DNA of 64,000 nt from an uncultured Dorea sp. (GTDB lineage: Bacteria > Bacillota > Clostridia > Lachnospirales > Lachnospiraceae): positions 1-64,000 of the forward strand of contig URTM01000002.1 of assembly GCA_900550865.1 (NCBI GenBank), read 5' to 3'. Positions within the stretch are counted from its first letter, which is position 1, and every line of letters begins with the position of its first letter. The notes below the pieces were generated by a model that was given only the letters and a program-made list of their open reading frames with translations, ran no database searches and was not told the origin of the DNA. This document shows positions 35,737 to 44,828 of this stretch, piece after piece. The position numbers were made by a program, and so were the translations under genes.

Positions 35737-36396
35737 CTACTCCTTCTCTTTGTAATGATGCGCTTCCTCCAACATCATATCTTTCACCTTCATCAGACGG
35801 ATCTGGGTGCTTCGTTCATTCTCATCCAGCTTCATGGTAATATACTTGATATTCTTCTGTGCTTCCGGAATGATCACATGCTCCAGGGCGTTGACACGTC
35901 TTCGGGTCTTTTCGATCTCGGCCGCCATAAGCTGGCAGGCTTTTTCTGTCTCTGCAAGCTTCAGCATATCCGGCAGGATATCTGCCAGAGACTTTACGGC
36001 CCCATCCAGATCACTCGATGTAAATGCGAATCCATAGGAATAGATGTCATTCGCATCGGCAGTTCTGGTCTTCGTCTCGAATACAGGAATGTCTACACTC
36101 ATGACATTCTTCTGTCCGACTTCAAGATCTACTTCCTGCTTCGGCGCCATCAGTGCCGTGTTCAGGGTTGCTTCGTCCATTCCGGCTTTGGCTATGACGA
36201 AGTTCTTATTGGCCGAACGGATACCCGCTTCTACCTTCTCCCGAAGTTCCATGTTCACTTTTACCAGATCCAGGAACTGACGCATCAGTTCGTCTCGTTT
36301 ATCTTTCAGAAGTTTGTGACCTTTTATGGCTGTGACCAGTTTCTTCTTGGTCCTGGTCAGTTCCATACGGGTAGGGGTTACCTGGGTTGACGCCAT
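35737..36396 (-). CDS. atpD: V-type ATP synthase subunit D
   Basis: Central stalk subunit that turns inside the A3B3 head. 219 residues, mostly two long coiled-coil helices (2-60 and 150-215) with the conserved start PTRMELTRTKKKLVTAIKGHKLLKDKRDEL. Last gene of the nine-gene operon. It is separated from subunit B by 156 bases that contain two strong hairpins, unlike the tight spacing elsewhere in the operon. Confidence 0.95.
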   Translation of the reverse strand: MASTQVTPTRMELTRTKKKLVTAIKGHKLLKDKRDELMRQFLDLVKVNMELREKVEAGIRSANKNFVIAKAGMDEATLNTALMAPKQEVDLEVGQKNVMSVDIPVFETKTRTADANDIYSYGFAFTSSDLDGAVKSLADILPDMLKLAETEKACQLMAAEIEKTRRRVNALEHVIIPEAQKNIKYITMKLDENERSTQIRLMKVKDMMLEEAHHYKEKE

Positions 36397-36470
36397 AGTA
36401 TCACTCCTTTCTATACTTTTTTATATACCAGATGCCATGCCAGCTCGAATCCGCTTTGCTTCTTCTCGCT

Positions 36471-36535
36471 GAGGGCTGACGCCCTATGCATCTTGCCAGA
36501 TATGGAATCGCAGGTTAACCTGCATTCCATATCTG
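36471..36535 (-). repeat. Hairpins between V-ATPase B and D genes
   Basis: A small hairpin AGGGC-TGAC-GCCCT (36471-36484) and a long near-perfect palindrome at 36497-36535. The long one has arms of about 18 bases (AGATATGGAAT...GCAGGTT and complement) with a single bulged C. No T-run follows. Probably an mRNA processing or stability element that tunes the D subunit level. Confidence 0.7.
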
Positions 36536-36552
36536 ATCAATCTGCGCATGGC

Positions 36553-37926
36553 TTACTGCTTACCATAATACATATCCAAGAACTTATCATCAATTCGCTT
36601 AAGCTCTGCTCTAGGCAGCATAGACAGCAGCTTCCATCCAATCTCCAGTGTCTCTTCGATCGGTCTGTCGGTATCGTATCCCTGGGATACATATTCTTTC
36701 TCGAATGCATCTGCAAATTTTGCATATACCAGGTCGATATCGGTAAGGGCTGCTTCTCCTAAGATGGTCATTAATTCTTTGGCATCTTTTCCCCGGGCAT
36801 ACGCTGCGAATAACTGGTTCATCGTGTTCGCATGGTCAGCTCTTGTCTTGCCTTCTCCGATTCCTTTATCTTTCAGACGGGACAAGGATGGCAGTACATC
36901 AATCGGAGGCTTGATACCTTTGCGGTACAGGTCACGGCTTAAGATGATCTGTCCTTCTGTGATGTATCCGGTAAGGTCCGGGATTGGATGCGTCTTGTCA
37001 TCCTCCGGCATGGTCAGGATCGGAATCAGTGTGATACTTCCTTTCTTACCATTCTGTCTTCCGGCTCTTTCGTATAAGGTTGCAAGGTCCGTGTACATAT
37101 ATCCAGGATATCCACGACGTCCCGGTACTTCCTTACGTGCAGCAGATACCTCACGGAGTGCATCTGCATAGTTGGTAATATCTGTCATGATTACCAGTAC
37201 GTGCATATCTTTTTCGAACGCCAGATACTCCGCTGCCGTCAGTGCCATACGAGGGGTTGATATACGCTCGATTGCCGGGTCATTTGCCAGATTGACGAAC
37301 AATACCGTTCTGTCAATGGCTCCCGTTTCTTTAAAGGATTCTACGAAGAAGTTGGACTCTTCGAATGTAATACCCATAGCAGCAAATACTACGGCGAATT
37401 TCTCGTTGCTTCCGCGTACCTTTGCCTGCTTTGCGATCTGCGCTGCCAGGTTGGCATGTGGAAGTCCGGATGCCGAGAAGATTGGAAGCTTCTGTCCACG
37501 TACCAGTGTGTTCAGTCCATCGATGGCAGACACACCGGTCTGGATGAACTCTTCCGGATAGCTTCTGGCTGCCGGGTTCATAGGCAGACCGTTGATATCA
37601 CGTCTTTCATCCGGCAGGATCTCCGGTCCGTCGTCGATCGGGCGGCCCAGTCCGTCGAAGACACGTCCAAGCATATCTTCAGATACGCCAAGTTCCATGC
37701 TTCGTCCGAGGAAACGTACTTTACTGTTACTTAAGTTGATACCTGTGGCACTTTCGAATAACTGCACCAGTGCATCATTTCCATTGATCTCCAGAACCTT
37801 GCAGCGGCGCTTCTCACCACTTGCAAGCTCAATCTCACCTAATTCGTCATAGGCTACATTTTCAACGCCGCGTACCAGCATCAGAGGTCCGGCAACTTCC
37901 TGTATGGTTCTATATTCTTTTGGCAT
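36553..37926 (-). CDS. atpB: V-type ATP synthase subunit B
   Basis: Non-catalytic nucleotide-binding subunit of the A3B3 hexamer. 457 residues; MPKEYRTIQEVAGPLMLVRGVENVAYDE at the start, GQKLPIFSASGLPHANLAAQIA where the catalytic subunit has its P-loop (no GKT here, as expected for B), and the Arg-finger region NFFVESFKETGAIDRTV further on. Four bases after subunit A. Confidence 0.97.
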   Translation of the reverse strand: MPKEYRTIQEVAGPLMLVRGVENVAYDELGEIELASGEKRRCKVLEINGNDALVQLFESATGINLSNSKVRFLGRSMELGVSEDMLGRVFDGLGRPIDDGPEILPDERRDINGLPMNPAARSYPEEFIQTGVSAIDGLNTLVRGQKLPIFSASGLPHANLAAQIAKQAKVRGSNEKFAVVFAAMGITFEESNFFVESFKETGAIDRTVLFVNLANDPAIERISTPRMALTAAEYLAFEKDMHVLVIMTDITNYADALREVSAARKEVPGRRGYPGYMYTDLATLYERAGRQNGKKGSITLIPILTMPEDDKTHPIPDLTGYITEGQIILSRDLYRKGIKPPIDVLPSLSRLKDKGIGEGKTRADHANTMNQLFAAYARGKDAKELMTILGEAALTDIDLVYAKFADAFEKEYVSQGYDTDRPIEETLEIGWKLLSMLPRAELKRIDDKFLDMYYGKQ

Positions 37927-37929
37927 AAT

Positions 37930-39696
37930 TTAGAAGTCCTCCTTCCCGAATGCAGCCGCAACTTCTTTATCCAGTTCTTCTTCTACATTCTTATATTCGC
38001 TTTCGATATCGGCATCTGTTGTATATTTATAACGTCCGATCTTTTCTCTTACCGGCATGGCGATCAGTGCGTTCATGTCTGCACCCTTGTTCAGTGCATC
38101 GACAGATTTCTCATAGAATGCCAGTACCAGTTTCATCATCAGATACTGCTTGCGAAGCGGTGTATAGGTGTCGATCTCATGGAAGGAATTCTGATGTAAG
38201 AAGTCCTCACGGATCGATCTCGCTGCTTCCATCTTCAATCGGTCGGTCGGTGACAGGGCATCCATACCTACCATCTGTACGATCTCATTTAACTCGGCTT
38301 CTTCCTGAAGGATTGTCATCATCTTCTGACGGTCTTCCATCCAGTCTGCTGCCACTTCTTCATTAAACCAGTTTGCCATATTGTCAACATACAGTGAATA
38401 ACTGGTCAGCCAGTTGATGGCTGGGAAATGTCTCTTATATGCAAGTGCGGAATCCAGTCCCCAGAATACCTTTACAATACGAAGGGTTGCCTGTGATACC
38501 GGTTCGGAGATATCACCACCCGGAGGAGATACGGCTCCGATAACGGAAAGTGCACCTTCTCTTCCCTCTTTTCCAAGAGATACCACGTGTCCTGCTCTTT
38601 CATAGAACTGCGCCAGACGGGAACCTAAGTATGCCGGGTAGCCTTCCTCACCAGGCATCTCTTCCAGACGTCCTGACATCTCTCGAAGTGCCTCTGCCCA
38701 ACGGGATGTAGAATCTGCCATCAACGCTACAGAATATCCCATATCACGGAAATATTCTGCAATCGTAATTCCGGTATAAATAGAAGCCTCACGGGCTGCA
38801 ACCGGCATGTCCGATGTATTTGCGATCAGTACAGTTCTTTCCATCAGTGACTGTCCGGTCTTCGGGTCTTTCAGTTCCGGGAATTCATTCAGAACGTCGG
38901 TCATCTCATTACCGCGTTCTCCACATCCGATATAGACCACGATATCAGCCTCTGCCCACTTAGCCAACTGGTGTTGGATAACTGTCTTGCCGCTTCCGAA
39001 AGGTCCCGGAACGGCTGCCACACCACCTTTGGCGATTGGGAAGAATGTATCGATAACTCGCTGTCCGGTTACCAGTGGTTTTACCGGCGGCAGCTTCTTC
39101 TGATACGGACGGCCTTTTCGTACCGGCCATCTCTGCATCATCGTCAGTTCTTTGTCACCTTTTTCGGTAGCGATCACTGCTACCACTTCTTCTACGGTAA
39201 ATGCTCCGGCTTTGATTTCTTTAACGGTTCCCTTTACTCCGTAAGGAACCATGATCTTCTGCTGTACAACGATGGTTTCCTGCACAGTTCCGAGTACGTC
39301 ACCTGCTTCTACCTCATCGCCGACTTTTGCAACCGGGACAAATTCCCATTTCTTATCACGTTTTAACGAAGCAACTTCCACGCCTCGTTTTAAGTTATTT
39401 CCGGAGATTTTCATAATGTCATCCAGCGGTCTCTGGATTCCATCGTATATGCTTGTGATCAGTCCAGGTCCAAGTTCTACTGACATTGGTACATCCATGG
39501 ACTCTACCGGCTCTCCAGGTCCAAGTCCCGATGTCTCCTCGTATACCTGGATGGATGCCTCATCTCCGTGAATCTCTATGATCTCTCCGATCAGACGCTG
39601 GCTGCTTACACGTACCACGTCAAACATGTTGGCGTCACGCATTCCTTCTGCAATGACCAGCGGTCCTGCTACTTTTTTAATCGTTCCTGTACTCAT
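37930..39696 (-). CDS. atpA: V-type ATP synthase catalytic subunit A
   Basis: Catalytic ATPase subunit. 588 residues, with the non-homologous insert of A subunits around 115-185 and P-loop GPFGSGKT (231-238) followed by the catalytic GCGERGNEM. MADSTSRWAEALREMSGRLEEMPGEEGYPAYL is a conserved signature block of this subunit. Length and motifs are complete. Confidence 0.97.
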   Translation of the reverse strand: MSTGTIKKVAGPLVIAEGMRDANMFDVVRVSSQRLIGEIIEIHGDEASIQVYEETSGLGPGEPVESMDVPMSVELGPGLITSIYDGIQRPLDDIMKISGNNLKRGVEVASLKRDKKWEFVPVAKVGDEVEAGDVLGTVQETIVVQQKIMVPYGVKGTVKEIKAGAFTVEEVVAVIATEKGDKELTMMQRWPVRKGRPYQKKLPPVKPLVTGQRVIDTFFPIAKGGVAAVPGPFGSGKTVIQHQLAKWAEADIVVYIGCGERGNEMTDVLNEFPELKDPKTGQSLMERTVLIANTSDMPVAAREASIYTGITIAEYFRDMGYSVALMADSTSRWAEALREMSGRLEEMPGEEGYPAYLGSRLAQFYERAGHVVSLGKEGREGALSVIGAVSPPGGDISEPVSQATLRIVKVFWGLDSALAYKRHFPAINWLTSYSLYVDNMANWFNEEVAADWMEDRQKMMTILQEEAELNEIVQMVGMDALSPTDRLKMEAARSIREDFLHQNSFHEIDTYTPLRKQYLMMKLVLAFYEKSVDALNKGADMNALIAMPVREKIGRYKYTTDADIESEYKNVEEELDKEVAAAFGKEDF

Positions 39697-39715
39697 ACGG
39701 ACGAATCAACCTCCT

Positions 39716-40033
39716 TTAGCTGCCAAATATAATATCGGAACCGACAGCCTGCTCTACCGATTTCTTCACACCTGCAACCCCGGCGCCTGTATTTCCGGCG
39801 ATACCCGGAATCTGAATGATCGCCGGTGTGACCTGTTCCTGATATTTTTCTATCTCATGCGTTAACTCAGCGGCAAGCTTCTCTGTGATATAGATAATTC
39901 CATATCCGCCCTGTGCCAGCTGGTGTAATTTCTCTGCGGCTTCCTCACGGGTCTGGACGGCAAATGTATCAAGGCCCAGTGCTGCGAATCCGAAGATGCT
40001 GTCATAATCACCCACTACTGCGATCTTATACAT
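39716..40033 (-). CDS. atpF: V-type ATP synthase subunit F
   Basis: Small stalk subunit joining the rotor to the head. 105 residues starting MYKIAVVGDYDSIFGFAALGLDTF, with the CheY-like alternating fold (GYGIIYITEKLAAEL) and the C-terminal segment TPAIIQIPGIAGNTGAGVAGVKKSVEQAVGSD. It overlaps the subunit C gene by eight bases. Confidence 0.95.
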   Translation of the reverse strand: MYKIAVVGDYDSIFGFAALGLDTFAVQTREEAAEKLHQLAQGGYGIIYITEKLAAELTHEIEKYQEQVTPAIIQIPGIAGNTGAGVAGVKKSVEQAVGSDIIFGS

Positions 40034-40994
40034 ACATTTCCCTTACCCTTTCCCGGATCGAATCATCCGGCAGTTCATTCTGCTTTCCGGATAAAATGAT
40101 TCGTACCGTTTTAATCTCATTCTGTCTTGCAATTACATAGGCAATTACCGGTCCTATCGTAAATGCATGATATTTCTCCGGGCTTATCGTCTGAATAATC
40201 CGGTTGTCACACCATCTTTCGAATGCCGACGGCGACTCTGCCAGTGCATCCGCACCTTCTGCATAAGCCGTTCCTCTTAAGTATTCACAGATGGCGTCCA
40301 TGCCGCTAAGTGCCGCTTTCGAGAGCTGGCTGACACTTAAGGAATCACATTCTGCCATTGCCCGTTTCATAAAGTCTGTTGATTTTGCGGTCTTCTGTGA
40401 CCGGACAGCAATCTTGATGTCCGCCACTGCCACTGTGGATTCTGCATAATCCTGTATGATCTTATCCGGTGACGCTTTCCCGGCCTGATAGATGGCATCC
40501 AGTGCCGCCCGGTCTATGATCACATCACAGAGCTGCCCGTCTCCTGTATGAAGAAGTGTCTCGTATGCTTCTTCTCCTGCGATCCGCATACTGTCCGGAA
40601 GCTTTCCGAAGTCTCTGTCTTCTACGATCTTACGCATCTCTTCTCCCGGGATCCGCACATCTTCATAATAGATATGCCGGTTCTTCTCCCCGGTACATAC
40701 TTCCTTGACCGCTGCTTTTAAATTATGAAAAAGCTTCGGATAAGAAAGTACGTCGAAATGTTCCATTCCGATTGACAGTTCTTTGACCACTTCCCAGATC
40801 TTTTCTTCTTCTCTTGTCAGGATTTTCTCGGCGTCTCCGCTGCTTTCGGTATCACCCCAGCCTTTCTCCTCCAGGAACTGCAGTGCCTGTTCATAACTCT
40901 GGCACGCGATCAGCTGGTCGATGGTACTGTTGGAAAATAAGGATACCTCCAGGGCTCGGATTCTTGCGACCGCATAGGTATATTGTTCACTCAT
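40026..40994 (-). CDS. atpC: V-type ATP synthase subunit C (d-like)
   Basis: Funnel-shaped subunit that connects the central stalk with the K ring. 322 residues from the ATG at 40994, which follows GGAGGG by five bases; an upstream start at 41012 would overlap subunit E and lacks a site. MSEQYTYAVARIRALEVSLFSNSTIDQLIA is the usual N-terminus. The rest is helical with the conserved RAALDAIYQ-type segment near the middle. Confidence 0.93.
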   Translation of the reverse strand: MSEQYTYAVARIRALEVSLFSNSTIDQLIACQSYEQALQFLEEKGWGDTESSGDAEKILTREEEKIWEVVKELSIGMEHFDVLSYPKLFHNLKAAVKEVCTGEKNRHIYYEDVRIPGEEMRKIVEDRDFGKLPDSMRIAGEEAYETLLHTGDGQLCDVIIDRAALDAIYQAGKASPDKIIQDYAESTVAVADIKIAVRSQKTAKSTDFMKRAMAECDSLSVSQLSKAALSGMDAICEYLRGTAYAEGADALAESPSAFERWCDNRIIQTISPEKYHAFTIGPVIAYVIARQNEIKTVRIILSGKQNELPDDSIRERVREMYV

Positions 40995-41008
40995 GTTGTC
41001 CCTCCATA

Positions 41009-41605
41009 TCATACAAAGAGCATCCGGTGAACGATGTCCGCAAGTTCATCCCGCTTCGCATCGAACATTGCCCTGATCGTACAGTTCTCTTCAATTCCAC
41101 CGTACGCAAGAATGAATCCATTTTCAATATTTTCCCTGCCGGCTCCGGCCACGGTAAGTTTTCCGCCTTTTGCCAGAGCTTTTTCTTCAATTTCTTTGCC
41201 AAATCCTACCGGCATATTTTCCAGATCTTTTACGGAGAAATAGATCTCTCCCTCCTGTGGAAGTACATAAGCTTCCAGAATAGACAGAAGCATCTGATAA
41301 TACTCATCCGGCGCAAGGTTTACAACTTTTTCATACGCCTTCTCGATGATCTCTGCGATCATCTCCTGCTTTGCTTCCAGAAGTCTCGTTCTTCTCTGAA
41401 GATCGATGGCTGATTTCACACGCTCTTTCTGCGATGCAGTATCTGCTTCCGACTTTTTCAGGATAGTCTCTGCCTGTCTGGCTCCCTCTTCCTGTGCCTT
41501 AAGCTTCATCTGTTCTGCCTGTGCTTTCGCATCTTCGATCTTCGCATCCGCTGTCACTTTTGCCTCGTCAAGGATCTGACTTTTGATCTTATCTAATCCA
41601 GCCAT
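41009..41605 (-). CDS. atpE: V-type ATP synthase subunit E
   Basis: Peripheral stalk subunit. 198 residues: an N-terminal Ala/Glu/Lys/Gln coiled coil (5-95, KIEDAKAQAEQMKLKAQEEG) and a C-terminal globular domain that binds the A/B head (GKLTVAGAGRENIENGFILAYGGIEENCTIRAMFDAKRDELADIVHRMLF). It pairs with the H/G-type subunit at the head of the operon. Confidence 0.93.
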   Translation of the reverse strand: MAGLDKIKSQILDEAKVTADAKIEDAKAQAEQMKLKAQEEGARQAETILKKSEADTASQKERVKSAIDLQRRTRLLEAKQEMIAEIIEKAYEKVVNLAPDEYYQMLLSILEAYVLPQEGEIYFSVKDLENMPVGFGKEIEEKALAKGGKLTVAGAGRENIENGFILAYGGIEENCTIRAMFDAKRDELADIVHRMLFV

Positions 41606-41622
41606 TGTCCTTCACACTCCTT

Positions 41623-42108
41623 CTATACCTGAATTGCTGTTACGGAAAGGATAGAAATCAGAAGTGCAAGGATTGCATATGTCTCAACCATTGCAGGGAA
41701 CAGCATTGCTTTACCGAACTGATCCGGTTTCTTTGCTACGATCCCGATTGCTGCCGCTGCTGTCTGTCCCTGTGCTTTTCCTGAAATCAGACCTACAATT
41801 CCGATCGGAAGGCAGGCTGCAAGGATCAGAAGTCCAGTCTTCGGATCCAGATCTGCTGCGCCGCCGCCAAGAAGTCCGATCTTAGATAATGTAATAAATC
41901 CAACCAGCAGTCCGTAGATTCCCTGTGTACCAGGAAGCAGCTGCATGATCAGTACTTTTGCGAATTTGCTTGGGTCTTCTGTTACAACTCCGGACGCTGC
42001 CTGTCCTGCAATACCAACTCCGATCGCAGATCCTGCACCTGCCAGGAATACTGCCACTGCCGCACCAAGAAGTGCATATACCATTCCCATATCATTCCAA
42101 ATACTCAT
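41623..42108 (-). CDS. atpK: V-type ATPase proteolipid subunit K (rotor ring), predicted Na+-binding
   Basis: 161 residues, two fused hairpins giving four transmembrane helices. The ion-site residues of the Enterococcus hirae Na+ V-ATPase appear at equivalent positions: Leu58, Thr61, Gln62 and Tyr65 in LLPGTQGIYG, Gln113 in KAQGQ and the carboxylate Glu142 in VETYAIL. The first hairpin has no acidic residue in the membrane, as in the enterococcal protein. I therefore predict Na+ rather than H+ transport. Confidence 0.94.
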   Translation of the reverse strand: MSIWNDMGMVYALLGAAVAVFLAGAGSAIGVGIAGQAASGVVTEDPSKFAKVLIMQLLPGTQGIYGLLVGFITLSKIGLLGGGAADLDPKTGLLILAACLPIGIVGLISGKAQGQTAAAAIGIVAKKPDQFGKAMLFPAMVETYAILALLISILSVTAIQV

Positions 42109-42110
42109 AT

Positions 42111-44126
42111 CTATTTTTCCTCCTTAACATCTACATATTTTGTCTCCGCATGAAACGGTTCGAAAGGTTTTCCACCGCCTTCGTAGAATTTTCCGAAGAA
42201 TTCCACAAATTGAAGACGGTTGGTATGGACATATGCACCAAGCAGATTGATCGCCAGGTTCATTGCATGTCCAACAATAAATACTACGATAAATAAGATG
42301 ACTCCGAATACACTCTTACCAAGCATACTTCCCATCTGGTTGACAACGGATGCGATAACACCTGTCGCAAGTCCCAGTGCCAGAAGTCTGGAGTATGATA
42401 ATACATCACTTAACCATCCGGTGATGTTGTAGATATCATACGCTCCAAGCGCAAGTCTGAGTGCCGGATTCTTGCTCGATCTTCCGGACATCAGTAACAG
42501 CCCGAGTGCTCCGATGATGGCCATCGCCTTTGACAATGTAACCAGCGCTGCCGGGAACACGATCTTGGTCTGTGCGATCGAAGCAAATATCTCCGACGGA
42601 AGTAACATCAGGATCAGTCCGATCAGGAAAATGTACCACAATACGATATCACAGAAAAAATCCAGTACCTTTCCGTCTTTTAACAACATATATCCCTTGA
42701 TTCCAAGACCCACGAACAGATGGACCAGTCCGAATGCCATCGAATAGATCAGAAGTCGCATCGGATCATTTAACGGTGCAAACCACAGCGGCTTGATCGT
42801 CAATTCTTTTCCGAAGAATGTGCTCGATACGACGTCTACGACATCTCCGAAATATCCACCGAATAAGATTCCCCATACCATGGTAGAAATTCCACAGTAC
42901 ATGAACATTTTCATGGATTTTCTCATACCGGCGCTCATGCGCGGAAATTTCTTAAGAACGACCAGACACACAATTGCAATGATCGCACCATATGCTGCAT
43001 CTGATAACATCATTCCAAAGAAAAATACATAGAAGAATGACATGATCGCGGTCGGATCGATCTCTCCTTTATGCGGAAGTCCGTAAGACTCCAGGACTCC
43101 TTCCACACTTTCCGAAAATCCGTTGTTTTTAAGGATCACCGGTGGTTCTTCGTCTTCTTTTAACTCTTCTACATCGATTACACAGTCATATGCTTCCCCG
43201 ATTCCTTTCCGGATCGCCGGTATCGCTTCTTTTGCTGCGTAACCACTGATAATAAATGTACGTCTGGACTGCGGAAGTGTTCCCAGTACTTCGTACTTCT
43301 CTGCACGCATCCGGTAATAGTCGCCGATGATCTTCAGTTCCTCCCGGTCTTCTGCGTGCGATATGATCTCTTCCCGGATATCTGCAATTGTCTGTTCGAT
43401 CTGTCTGATCTGTTCTTCCAGTTCTTCTTTCTGCTTTGCCGGAATCTGCTCTGTCGATACAACCGGTCTTGAGAATCCTGCAGTGCGGAGTGTATTCTCC
43501 ACATCTGCTGCCTGATCCTTCATACAGAACACGCTTAAGTACACGGCATCTTTATCCTGGCTTATAATCGATACATCTACTGCTTCGATCTCCGGATGAT
43601 CTTCGGCAAGCTTTCCGTAGATCATTTCCAGTGTCGTCTCCGCCGCCATGGTTCCAAGAAGCATCGCCGTCTTTTTCGTGCCCGGATAATTCATCGCAAC
43701 TTCCAGACTCATCCATGGTGTAAGTGCTTCTATCTGGGTATTCCGCTTCACGATCTCAGCCTGTGCTTCCGCAATTTTCTTATGATCAGCGATCAGAAGT
43801 CCCGCCACTTCCATGACTGCTTCCTGCTTCGCTGCGGCAGCTTCCATCGTCCTTTTATCGATCAGCTCATTTCCTTCCAGACTGGCGAACATGGATTTTT
43901 TCTCCGGTGTATATTGATTCAATACATCCAGTGCGTTTTCCGTGATCTGCACCCGTTTCTCGAAGCTTGATTTCGCACTCTGCGTATCCATCTTCTCAAA
44001 TCCGGCTTCATCCTGTGCGACCTGATGCATCTCTATCATGCCCATGGACTGCAGTTTTTCCAGAATCGCTTTCCGGTCATGTTTCAATGCGCAGATACTG
44101 ATTCGCTGCATCTGCAATACTGCCAT
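42111..44126 (-). CDS. atpI: V-type ATP synthase subunit I (a-like stator)
   Basis: Membrane stator with the ion half-channels. 671 residues: a long soluble N-terminal coiled-coil half (1-350; MAVLQMQRISICALKHDRKAILEKLQSMG) and a C-terminal half with about seven transmembrane helices (PTAIMSFFYVFFFGMMLSDAAYG onward), ending with the SYSRLLALGLATGVIASVVNQMG segment that holds the conserved Arg facing the K ring, and GHAMNLAINLLGAYVHTNRLQFVEFFGKFYEGGG. Complete length. Confidence 0.96.
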   Translation of the reverse strand: MAVLQMQRISICALKHDRKAILEKLQSMGMIEMHQVAQDEAGFEKMDTQSAKSSFEKRVQITENALDVLNQYTPEKKSMFASLEGNELIDKRTMEAAAAKQEAVMEVAGLLIADHKKIAEAQAEIVKRNTQIEALTPWMSLEVAMNYPGTKKTAMLLGTMAAETTLEMIYGKLAEDHPEIEAVDVSIISQDKDAVYLSVFCMKDQAADVENTLRTAGFSRPVVSTEQIPAKQKEELEEQIRQIEQTIADIREEIISHAEDREELKIIGDYYRMRAEKYEVLGTLPQSRRTFIISGYAAKEAIPAIRKGIGEAYDCVIDVEELKEDEEPPVILKNNGFSESVEGVLESYGLPHKGEIDPTAIMSFFYVFFFGMMLSDAAYGAIIAIVCLVVLKKFPRMSAGMRKSMKMFMYCGISTMVWGILFGGYFGDVVDVVSSTFFGKELTIKPLWFAPLNDPMRLLIYSMAFGLVHLFVGLGIKGYMLLKDGKVLDFFCDIVLWYIFLIGLILMLLPSEIFASIAQTKIVFPAALVTLSKAMAIIGALGLLLMSGRSSKNPALRLALGAYDIYNITGWLSDVLSYSRLLALGLATGVIASVVNQMGSMLGKSVFGVILFIVVFIVGHAMNLAINLLGAYVHTNRLQFVEFFGKFYEGGGKPFEPFHAETKYVDVKEEK

Positions 44127-44177
44127 AACTGCATCCCTCCTTTTTTACTTTTTTCACGTTTTCTTCTTTCCGTATCA

Positions 44178-44486
44178 TCAGAGCAATGCTTTGATGACTG
44201 CGGATACCGCCTCCTCTTCTTTTCCCTGAGCCAGTGCTTTTAATGCTTCTGTCTCCTGTTCCGTCTTCTCGGAAGCCTGTTTCTTTAAGACTTCTCCTTC
44301 TTCTTTCGCCTGCAAAAGATCTGCTTCTGCCTGTTTCTTTGCATTTGCTACAGCCTGCTCTTTTATCTCTTTTGCCTCTCTGGCAGCTTTTTCAAGGATC
44401 TCGGTACACGTTGCATCTGCTTTTCTTATAATCTCATCCGCTTCATTCTCCGTTTCCTTGATGGCCTTAATGGTTTCTTCTACCAT
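44178..44486 (-). CDS. atpH: V-type ATPase peripheral-stalk subunit (AhaH/G-like)
   Basis: 102 residues, almost entirely one Glu/Lys/Ala-rich coiled coil (MVEETIKAIKETENEADEIIRKADATCTEILEKAAREAKEIKEQAV). It matches the short stalk subunit that forms a straight heterodimer with subunit E. First gene of the operon, 51 bases before subunit I. Confidence 0.88.
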   Translation of the reverse strand: MVEETIKAIKETENEADEIIRKADATCTEILEKAAREAKEIKEQAVANAKKQAEADLLQAKEEGEVLKKQASEKTEQETEALKALAQGKEEEAVSAVIKALL

Positions 44487-44583
44487 TCATCTACCACCTC
44501 TCCTTCAAAAAATACAAAATCTAGTTTAAATTATAATATTATTTTCGTGATTTTGCCACACATTTCTTACATTTTCTTTAAAT

Positions 44584-44613
44584 TGTATATCACTTTGATG
44601 CACTTTTTATCAA
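44584..44613 (-). promoter_or_regulatory. Probable promoter of the V-ATPase operon
   Basis: Minus strand TTGATA (44613-44608), 18 bases, TATACA (44589-44584), about 95 bases before the first gene. The match is moderate. The rest of the 342-base gap to trmL holds a dispersed repeat copy (44705-44733) and a terminator. Confidence 0.5.
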
Positions 44614-44704
44614 TTTGTCGTTTTATATTTGTGCACATATAAATAAGTAGAAATACCTGAAAACTTCCTGCGTTTACTTATATACCTGGTATCTACAGGA
44701 CTTG

Positions 44705-44733
44705 CCACTGGCAACTCCTTACGAACGCATGGC
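44705..44733. repeat. Dispersed 29-base repeat, copy 1
   Basis: Runs from CCACTGGCAACTCC to CGAACGCATGGC and matches 51092-51120 at 28 of 29 bases. Both copies stand beside a strong terminator hairpin at a gene end. Confidence 0.75.
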
Positions 44734-44738
44734 GATGC

Positions 44739-44789
44739 AAATAAGGATATTGCTCATTTTCTTAACGAAAATGGACAATATCCTTATTT
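44739..44789. terminator. Strong hairpin after trmL
   Basis: Arms AAATAAGGATATTG (44739-44752) and complement (44776-44789), with an inner CATTTTC/GAAAATG stem. Short T-stretches are present on both strands. It probably ends trmL transcription on the minus strand. Confidence 0.65.
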
Positions 44790-44828
44790 TGTCTAAATAA
44801 TATGAAATTTATACAATCAGATTCTTTT

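Noticed and set aside
44639..44680. AAATAAGTA/TACTTATAT inverted repeat as a second MITE
   Set aside because: The arms are short and imperfect and no target duplication is visible.
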